From NCBI RefSeq assembly GCF_052030545.1, contig NZ_JBPDIH010000003.1, positions 248,001-312,000 on the forward strand: a stretch of DNA of 64,000 nucleotides. Direction: 5' to 3'. The notes below the pieces were generated by a model. The model searched no databases and was not told the DNA's origin. It was given only the letters and a program-made list of their open reading frames with translations. The translations under genes were made by a program, and so were the position numbers. Below are positions 58,057-64,000 of this stretch, one piece after another. Numbering within the stretch: position 1 is the stretch's first letter; each line of letters starts with the position of its first letter. This DNA comes from CANMXU01 sp052030545 (GTDB lineage: Bacteria; Pseudomonadota; Gammaproteobacteria; Enterobacterales; Alteromonadaceae).

Positions 58057-58341
58057 ATTTCTGACCCATTATTTTTCACTTATCTCTCGCTCGCTTTTCA
58101 ATACGCCCTATTTTTCGCACAACCTTTAAAACTCGTACAAGCTTAAAGGTAGCGACAGTTTTTTAACATACAAACGGCTTTATCGTTATTTAATGACCTC
58201 AAAAAATGATTTAACACACAAATAAGTGTCTGCAAAAAAATGCCAACAGGAAAAGATAAATTCTAAACGTAGTTAGTTGCAAACTGGTGACGTAGACAAT
58301 TTAGAAAAGGTAGAAGGGAAGTAAAAGAAGTAAGCCGTTTG

Positions 58342-58372
58342 CTACTGCCTGTAATTAGCGCACAGGCAGTAG
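58342..58372. repeat. Inverted repeat after the cupin gene
   Basis: CTACTGCCTGT at 58342-58352 pairs perfectly with ACAGGCAGTAG at 58362-58372. It lies 16 bp past the cupin stop codon. There is no U-run, so it may be an mRNA 3' stabiliser or a weak terminator. Confidence 0.5.
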
Positions 58373-58387
58373 ATGAGTATATAGCGC

Positions 58388-58852
58388 CTAAGCTTGGCGA
58401 ATATCCACTAGGCTATGAATATCTAACTTGGAAAAATCCGTTAACGACAGGCCTTCTAATGCTTTTAAAAAAGGGAAGCCCATATGCAATATAGAACCGT
58501 CAGGCATGTAATTATCAATGTATCGTCCATCTGGGCTATCAAAGACAATAAATAGCTCTGCGCCTTCATCACTCCACGGCGTATGATCATTGCCAACACT
58601 TTCATAAGCAACATCACCTTGTTCAAAACTGCCTTCATCGTAAGCCCAGGTTCCCGCAAGGGTATAGGCAATTGCTGTGCAGTGATGAACATGGCGTGGC
58701 ATTTTAGCGTTAGGCTCAAATTTTACGCCTATGAGTACACGCTGATTTTCTTCATCTGCTTTATATACTTTTAATGACGTACCTTCTGCACCCGGAATTG
58801 CTATCGGTAACCAGTCTTGTGGTTGCCTTAATATACTCATTTCGTCAGACAT
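58388..58852 (-). CDS. Cupin-domain protein (dihydroxyacetophenone dioxygenase-like)
   Basis: A 154-residue single-domain cupin. The metal-binding first motif is MPRHVHHCTAIAYTLAGTW (about residues 49-67) with two or three His, and the second motif region is NDHTPWSDEGAELFIVFD. The overall pattern resembles 2,4'-dihydroxyacetophenone dioxygenase and ChrR-type cupins, so a ring- or ketone-cleaving dioxygenase is possible but unproven. It lies 52 nt downstream of an SDR gene in the same direction, suggesting they act in one pathway. Confidence 0.75.
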   Translation of the reverse strand: MSDEMSILRQPQDWLPIAIPGAEGTSLKVYKADEENQRVLIGVKFEPNAKMPRHVHHCTAIAYTLAGTWAYDEGSFEQGDVAYESVGNDHTPWSDEGAELFIVFDSPDGRYIDNYMPDGSILHMGFPFLKALEGLSLTDFSKLDIHSLVDIRQA

Positions 58853-58904
58853 ACTTGTTCTCCTCTAATGTGGCTAATACCAGCCTATTTGTTGTAATTT
58901 TTGA

Positions 58905-59885
58905 TTATGATTGTAAGTAACCATTGTCTTGCAGCCATTGGCGGCTATTTTCCATGCCATCAGACAAACTCACTTTAGGCTGATAACCTAATAACGCCTG
59001 TGCTTTTGCATGGCTATAATCGGCACATGGCCGGCTTAACATTTTCATGGTGTTTGGGTTGATTTCGGTCGTTTTACCAAACAAATGAAATAGAGACTCA
59101 TTCAAAAATGCTACTGAATTTAATAGTCTATTGGGTAAGGTTGGTACTTTGTGCTTGCCTAACATATTTGCTAAGTAGCCAAAATATTGAGTATTGGTGA
59201 CTTCTTGATCGCCGGAGATAATAAAAATTTGCCCTTTGCCAGCATCTTTATACGCCGCTAAATAAATGCCCTCGACTAAATCGTCAATATAAACTGGACC
59301 AAACATGCCCTTTGGCACAATAAATTTATTTTTTTTCATTTCTTCAATCGGGGTGATCACCCAAGGTCGGGAGCCAGGACCGTACACATCAGCAGGGCGG
59401 ACAATAGTGCAGTCAATTTTGCCTTGGCTATGGTAATTCATCACTAAGTGTTCACTAAGAATTTTGCTGTCGCGATAGGGGTGCCCTTGTGTTTTTAAAG
59501 GCATAGACTCATCAATTGTCGTTGTCGACTCAAAACCACAAGCGGCTACCGACGATATATGCACAAAGCGCTTTACGCTGCGACAAGCAATTGCTTCATC
59601 AAGCACTGTTTTAGTACCTTCAACATTCACCTGCCATGTTTGCTCATAGCTTAGTGCGTTAGACACCACAGCGGCGGTATGAATAACAAGATCACAACCT
59701 TGCAGCATATCTCGCCAAGTGTCTGGATGCGACAGCGTTCCTTTAACAATATTTTGCTCAAGGTTTTCTACCATATCCATACCGCATACTTGCGCACCTT
59801 GTTGACGAAACTTTTCGGCCAGCTTGCGACCAATAAAGCCATTAGCACCCGTAATAAAAACCTTTTGAAATTCAGTTGCTGACAT
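58905..59885 (-). CDS. NAD-dependent epimerase / 3-beta-HSD-like extended SDR
   Basis: A 326-residue extended short-chain dehydrogenase. The cofactor loop is FITGANGFIGRKLAEKF (residues about 10-26) with an Asp after strand 2 (CGMDMVE), which indicates NAD(H). The catalytic YxxxK is YRDSKILSEH (about 137-146), with Ser in HISSVAACG upstream. The text resembles 3-beta-hydroxysteroid dehydrogenase/isomerase-like members. Substrate unknown; cupin, AraC regulator and TonB receptor nearby suggest catabolism of a hydrophobic ketone or sterol-like compound. Divergent from the AraC gene. Confidence 0.85.
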   Translation of the reverse strand: MSATEFQKVFITGANGFIGRKLAEKFRQQGAQVCGMDMVENLEQNIVKGTLSHPDTWRDMLQGCDLVIHTAAVVSNALSYEQTWQVNVEGTKTVLDEAIACRSVKRFVHISSVAACGFESTTTIDESMPLKTQGHPYRDSKILSEHLVMNYHSQGKIDCTIVRPADVYGPGSRPWVITPIEEMKKNKFIVPKGMFGPVYIDDLVEGIYLAAYKDAGKGQIFIISGDQEVTNTQYFGYLANMLGKHKVPTLPNRLLNSVAFLNESLFHLFGKTTEINPNTMKMLSRPCADYSHAKAQALLGYQPKVSLSDGMENSRQWLQDNGYLQS

Positions 59886-60013
59886 CTACGCACCTTACAA
59901 GTTAACAATTAGATACCAATTATTAACTTTACAATTCAATTTGATTACAACATTATTAAAGTAGACTGGTTAAAGCTTTACTTATTACGACAAGAAAAGG
60001 ACTAATAACGTCA

Positions 60014-61045
60014 ATGTTAGATCTCGTTCGTGCAGCAGCATTAAGTCATTTTGATCAAGCCGTTGAAAATTTTAACGGTGATCATACCTATTTTTTGCAT
60101 AAAGTCGGTTTGTCTAAAAAGTTATTGTCTACGCCTGATATGTACATGCAATATAATGATTTTATTAAGCTGCTAAATATCACCTCAACAGAATTAAAAC
60201 AGCCAAATTTTGGTTTGCATTTAGGTTGTATGCAAAATATCGAGTTATTGGGGTCGATCAGTTACTTATTAAAAAACTGTAAAACGGTAGGCGATGCGTT
60301 AATTAATTTTAAGCGTTTTTTTCATCATCACTTAACTTCGGCAGATATTGGCTTAACGGTTGAAAATGATCGGGTTACTTGGTCTTATGCAATTAATTTA
60401 AATACCATTGATAGCACAGCACAAGCGACAGATTTGGCATTGGGACTTGGCGTAAATATATTAACAACATTAACCTCTAACAACGCCAATATTACTAGTT
60501 TACATTTGCAACATAGCTCGCCAAAAAATAGAGCTTCCTTTAAAAATTACTTGGGCATTATGCCCAATTTTAATAGCACCTTTAACGGCATTTGTTTTTC
60601 CAAAAAAGCACTTGAGTTGCCGATAGCGGCAGCCGATCCTACCTTATTAAATATTCTTGCCGCGCAGTTTAACAGTGACAACATTGGTTATGTTGATGAA
60701 GTACCGCAGTTTGTAGAAAATATTATCAGACAAAATATTGCCATAACGCCATTGAGTATCGAAGCGGTTGCTGATCAAATGGCGATAAGTGTGCGCAGCC
60801 TACAGCGCCATTTAAGCAGTCAAAATACCAGTTTTAGAAAGATTGTTGATAATGTGCGTAACAAATTAGCGTCACAATATTTGATTGATTCAACCTTAAG
60901 TTTGAACCATATTTCTGATGTTTTAGGTTTTTCAAATTACAGTGAATTTTCGCGTGCGTTTAAACGCTGGAATAATACTTCCCCCAAAGAGTACCGTACT
61001 ATTCATTCACCGCGAAAGCGATTTACCCGCTTAAAACATATGTAA
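60014..61045 (+). CDS. AraC family transcriptional regulator
   Basis: A 343-residue AraC-type regulator with the arabinose-binding-like N-terminal domain of the OruR/QhpR group (residues about 15-200) and a C-terminal double HTH (about 245-335: LSIEAVADQMAISVRSLQRH, LSLNHISDVLGFSNYSEFSR). It is divergent from the SDR-cupin operon over 128 bp and convergent with the TonB receptor gene, and may regulate both. The effector is unknown. Confidence 0.92.
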   Translation: MLDLVRAAALSHFDQAVENFNGDHTYFLHKVGLSKKLLSTPDMYMQYNDFIKLLNITSTELKQPNFGLHLGCMQNIELLGSISYLLKNCKTVGDALINFKRFFHHHLTSADIGLTVENDRVTWSYAINLNTIDSTAQATDLALGLGVNILTTLTSNNANITSLHLQHSSPKNRASFKNYLGIMPNFNSTFNGICFSKKALELPIAAADPTLLNILAAQFNSDNIGYVDEVPQFVENIIRQNIAITPLSIEAVADQMAISVRSLQRHLSSQNTSFRKIVDNVRNKLASQYLIDSTLSLNHISDVLGFSNYSEFSRAFKRWNNTSPKEYRTIHSPRKRFTRLKHM

Positions 61046-61060
61046 ATTAGTCTCAAATAT

Positions 61061-61092
61061 AAAAGCTCTAAATAAACATTTAGAGCTTTTAT
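61061..61092. terminator. Bidirectional terminator, AraC gene and TonB receptor gene
   Basis: A perfect 13-bp stem: AAAAGCTCTAAAT at 61061-61073 pairs with ATTTAGAGCTTTT at 61078-61090, loop AAAC. Confidence 0.9.
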
Positions 61093-61115
61093 AACACAAT
61101 TACATTAACTAGCCT

Positions 61116-63464
61116 TTATTCAAAGTTATAGCTCAACTGCATCGAAACACTGCGTCCAGGTTCGGTCCAAACATTGTAAAAACCAGCTGGCATTAATGGC
61201 ATATCAATTGAGAAACTGGCTGTGGTTTCATCGGTAAGATTCTTCGCTAATAAAGCCACTTGCCAGGTACCACCGATATCAAGTAATGAAACACGAGCAT
61301 TTAACTTGGTATACGCTTCTTGCTGTGTCCAAGGGTTTAAATCCGCATTCGTGTAGTAGTCAGATTTATGAATCAAATCAACAGTTGCTTTCAACTCAAA
61401 TAAATCATTCAGTTCGGTATAATATTCCAGTGCTAAACTACCAGAAAAATCAGGAGCAAAGGCATTAGTTTTGCCTTTCATATCACACGATAAACCACCT
61501 TCTTCTACGTTGTCGGGTGTAACTGTTGCACTTTTAAAGCACTTAGCACCGGTAAACTCATCCCATTTAAAGTCTAACAGGCCAACGCTACCACTTAATA
61601 ACCAATTATCAGCAAATGCCCAGCGGCCATCCATTTCTATACCACGTGATGTTGCTAGGCCACCGTTTTCAACAAAAAAGCCCGTGCTACCGTCATATAT
61701 TGTCGTTTGTAAATCTTCAAACTCCATATTAAAAATGGCAAAGTTAATATCCGCCAAGCCGTCGTCTAAAGTCAGTTTTGAACCAAGTTCATATGAGATA
61801 ACTGACTCGTCATCAAATTCAAACTTTTCTCTACTGTCATTGTTCGAGCGCGAGTCAAAACCGCCCGCTTTTGCACCTGTAGCAATTGAGCCGTAAAACA
61901 TCATATTATCTAGTTTATATTTAATGTTTAATGATGGGGTAAAATGAGACTCTGAACGGCTTTCCGCTAAGTTATGATCAATAATATCTTGAGCGCCCTT
62001 TAATACGCCAATTGAATAATTAATTCCAGGCATTTGCGCGGGTAGACCGAATCTTGCAGCGATTGCAGGATCTAGCGTCACTAAATCAGTTTCAACGATT
62101 GGCTTGCCTGTTGGCAGGTATAAAGACGTAAAGTCACGCGTGCCGTCTTTATCTTCATTCGAATAACGTAAGCCTAAAGTCGCCTCCCATTGCTCACTTA
62201 ATTGATAGTTAAATTGCGCAAATACTGCTTGAGTTTTTGAGTCAACATTGAACTGTCTATCACCATCAATGACCAAAGGATATACGCGATAAATCTCATC
62301 ATAATCAAGGTCAGTTTCTTGATAATAAACACCGGCAATATAGTTAAAAGCACCGTCATTGGCCGAGGTTAAACGCACTTCTTGGCTTATTTGGGTAAAA
62401 GCTTCATTACCTAAAGCTCGATATACCATAGGCAGAACACTTTGGTCAGCGTCATTGCTTTGGCTTAATTCATAGTCTTGATAACCCGATGTCGCCGTTA
62501 ACACTAAGTCGCCCATGTCATACTCAAGGTTTAATGTAACGTGGTCAGCCTCAAAAGTCGCCGCTTCAACTTCACCTAAAGCGGGGTTAGTTTTATGGCT
62601 TTTATCATCTAGTTCCCAGTCTTTTATGATCCCTAAAATTGGTGCGCCACTGCCCGCCACTGCCGGTTCAATATAGACCTGACTTGGTGCATAACCGGTA
62701 AGCTCATCATTATCATGCTGTGCGGATAAGGTAACATTCAAATCGCTACTTGGCTGCCAAGCTAGTGTTACACGAGCGTTATACGTTTCATGGCCGACTT
62801 CGTCATTTCCGGTAACCGTATTTTCTTGGTAACCACCACCATCAATAACCTTCAATGCAACACGTGCCTGTAGGTTATCAGTAATACTGTTAGAAACAGC
62901 ACCTTCTATTGTTGTTTCATCAAATGAAAAGTCATAACTAGTATTAATGTAACCTTGTAAGTCTTCTGTCGGCTTAGCCGTTGTTAAATTTAAAGCACCC
63001 GCGGTAGTGTTTTTACCAAACAAAGCACTTTGCGGACCACGTAATACTTCGACACGTTCTAAATCAAGAAAGGCGCTACGCATTAAGTGACCACGACCGC
63101 GATAAATACCATCAACAAAGGTACCTACGGTTTGTTCAAAACCTTGGTTTGGCCCTGAGCCTAAACCGCGCATTATCACGTTAAAACCTTGCCCCGACTC
63201 ACTTACTGAAAAGTTAGCAATATAAGCTGATAATTCTTCTGTATCAGAAATATTGTTTTCCATGAGTTTTTCTTGGTTAACCGCGCTCATTGAAATAGGT
63301 ACTTCTTTAACATTTTGTACCCGTTTTTGCGCCGTCACCATAATAACTTCAAGGCCTTTATCTTCATCTGCGCTGGCCTCTTCTGCAGATATTCCTTGGC
63401 TTGAAAAAGACGATAATAAAGCAATAGCTACTGCTGTTTTTTTGAATGTTGTTGTTATATTCAT
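61116..63464 (-). CDS. TonB-dependent receptor
   Basis: A 782-residue outer-membrane transporter. A signal peptide (MNITTTFKKTAVAIALLSSF, cleavage near GISA) is followed by a TonB-box-like EVIMVTAQKR, a plug domain with VEVLRGPQSALFGKNTTAGA (about residues 120-140), and a barrel to the C-terminus (SMQLSYNFE). The ATG at 63464 has GGGGAAAG just upstream; the ORF is open to 63545 with no family text. The general type (FKNTTAGALNLTT plug) is common among receptors for non-iron organic ligands in marine bacteria. The neighbouring SDR, cupin and AraC genes suggest a catabolic ligand. Confidence 0.93.
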   Translation of the reverse strand: MNITTTFKKTAVAIALLSSFSSQGISAEEASADEDKGLEVIMVTAQKRVQNVKEVPISMSAVNQEKLMENNISDTEELSAYIANFSVSESGQGFNVIMRGLGSGPNQGFEQTVGTFVDGIYRGRGHLMRSAFLDLERVEVLRGPQSALFGKNTTAGALNLTTAKPTEDLQGYINTSYDFSFDETTIEGAVSNSITDNLQARVALKVIDGGGYQENTVTGNDEVGHETYNARVTLAWQPSSDLNVTLSAQHDNDELTGYAPSQVYIEPAVAGSGAPILGIIKDWELDDKSHKTNPALGEVEAATFEADHVTLNLEYDMGDLVLTATSGYQDYELSQSNDADQSVLPMVYRALGNEAFTQISQEVRLTSANDGAFNYIAGVYYQETDLDYDEIYRVYPLVIDGDRQFNVDSKTQAVFAQFNYQLSEQWEATLGLRYSNEDKDGTRDFTSLYLPTGKPIVETDLVTLDPAIAARFGLPAQMPGINYSIGVLKGAQDIIDHNLAESRSESHFTPSLNIKYKLDNMMFYGSIATGAKAGGFDSRSNNDSREKFEFDDESVISYELGSKLTLDDGLADINFAIFNMEFEDLQTTIYDGSTGFFVENGGLATSRGIEMDGRWAFADNWLLSGSVGLLDFKWDEFTGAKCFKSATVTPDNVEEGGLSCDMKGKTNAFAPDFSGSLALEYYTELNDLFELKATVDLIHKSDYYTNADLNPWTQQEAYTKLNARVSLLDIGGTWQVALLAKNLTDETTASFSIDMPLMPAGFYNVWTEPGRSVSMQLSYNFE

Positions 63465-63692
63465 ACTTTCCCCGATGCACTTTAGCGCATTCAATTTGTA
63501 ATAATTCACTGTTATATAACCATCTTCCCCTATAGCTAACCACACAGAACACGCCTATTTCTTGACAAATTACGACAAAAGCACCAAACAAAGTTACACA
63601 TAAGTGCAATCAAGATATATGAATCAAAAGCTTATATAAGCAAGAAAAGATGGAAATTAAGGAAGCGGCGAAATAACGTTACATCAGAGACA

Positions 63693-63720
63693 AAAAAGCC
63701 AGCTAAGATGCTGGCTTTAT
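63693..63720 (-). terminator. Terminator of the aminotransferase gene
   Basis: AAAGCCAGC at 63695-63703 pairs with GCTGGCTTT at 63710-63718. The A-run at 63692-63697 gives the U-run on the minus strand. Confidence 0.85.
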
Positions 63721-63741
63721 CTACGGGATTAGCGATGAATC

Positions 63742-64000
63742 TTAAAGTACTTTAGCAATAGACTCAGCTAAGTAGTCAACATTGCTTGGTGCAATACCAG
63801 CAATACTCATACGGCTTGAACCAACCATATAAATGCTGTATTCATCTTGCAACTGCTGTACTTGCGCTGGGGTAATACCTAAGAAAGAGAACATACCTTT
63901 TTGATTAGCAATAAAGCTAAAGTCGCGCGTTACACCTTTCTCAACTAATTTATCAACAATAATTTTACGGTTACCATTAATGCGATTACGCATTTCTGTT
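63742..64000 (-). CDS. Aromatic/aspartate aminotransferase, C-terminal part (cut by window end)
   Basis: The last 86 or so codons of a class I aminotransferase; the frame stays open to the window edge (TEMRNRINGNRKIIVDKL...). It matches the end of AspC/TyrB-type enzymes: RDFSFIANQKGMFSFLGITP and VGSSRMSIAGIAPSNVDYLA, with the conserved Arg of SSRMSIAG that binds the substrate alpha-carboxylate. Whether it prefers aspartate or aromatic amino acids cannot be told from this part. A terminator lies 22 bp past the stop. Confidence 0.93.
   Translation of the reverse strand, partial: TEMRNRINGNRKIIVDKLVEKGVTRDFSFIANQKGMFSFLGITPAQVQQLQDEYSIYMVGSSRMSIAGIAPSNVDYLAESIAKVL

Noticed and set aside
58342..58372. 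Rho-independent terminator of the cupin gene
   Set aside because: The stem is perfect but no U-run follows on the minus strand, so it was listed only as an inverted repeat.

Overview
The window is a stretch of chromosome from a low-GC marine gammaproteobacterium. Gene content and order (rsgA-psd divergent from orn, dnaB-alr, priA-SPOR protein-hslVU, hutI divergent from hutCUH, TIGR03899, TIGR04219 and DUF2333 proteins, many TAA stops, AT-rich spacers) point to the Alteromonadales, most likely Colwelliaceae (Colwellia/Thalassotalea type). That placement is inference from gene content, not from a marker search. About 58 real protein genes are supported. No rRNA or tRNA was seen.

Layout. 1-5.7 kb: phospholipid and RNA housekeeping (GDPD, psd, rsgA, orn), a hotdog thioesterase, a NYN-domain protein and a TIGR03899 protein. 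5.7-11.1 kb: the cysJIH assimilatory sulfate/sulfite operon and a LysR regulator. 11.5-15.2 kb: a glutathione-synthetase-like ATP-grasp ligase overlapping a large FGase-DUF1704/MATCAP-type fusion, then a gamma-glutamylcyclotransferase-like protein. 15.4-18.5 kb: the operon pcuC-DUF2333-TIGR04219, and an enoyl-CoA hydratase. 18.5-20.4 kb: a phage-shock operon (new secreted protein, pspA, 49-aa membrane microprotein, pspC, membrane protein) with a strong sigma-54 promoter. 20.7-24.45 kb: dusA carrying a 2.7-kb mobile-island remnant in its 5' end. The remnant holds a Lys-rich secreted protein, a broken S24 repressor and a tight three-gene STAS-HATPase / DUF4325 / membrane-protein operon, and the displaced native dusA 5' end survives at the far border. 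24.6-28.6 kb: PAS-PAS-GGDEF cyclase, Zur, a decayed gene, CheX and a periplasmic binding protein. 28.8-34.4 kb: pyrB, hemL, yjbQ, alr, dnaB. 34.9-37.3 kb: ECF sigma factor/anti-sigma/DUF4097 operon and rpmE. 37.6-40.8 kb: DUF3604 protein and a LysR regulator. 40.8-46.1 kb: priA, SPOR protein, heat-shock hslVU and DUF971 protein. 46.2-51 kb: HBM-type chemoreceptor, rraA and a degenerate GGDEF-EAL membrane protein. 51-56.5 kb: histidine utilisation genes with a perfect HutC operator. 56.6-58.1 kb: hemE and a candidate small RNA. 58.4-63.5 kb: cupin, SDR, AraC regulator and TonB-dependent receptor. 63.7-64 kb: the C-terminus of an aromatic/aspartate aminotransferase running off the window.

The two places most likely to hold undescribed biology are the dusA island cargo (22442-24251) and the ATP-grasp / DUF1704-metallopeptidase pair (11472-14493). 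The second pair resembles, by fold only, a ligase and carboxypeptidase acting on opposite sides of a C-terminal amino-acid modification. Smaller finds are heptanucleotide tandem repeats just after several genes, a sigma-32 promoter with a 5'-UTR hairpin at hslVU, and an orphan promoter-terminator unit that looks like an sRNA.
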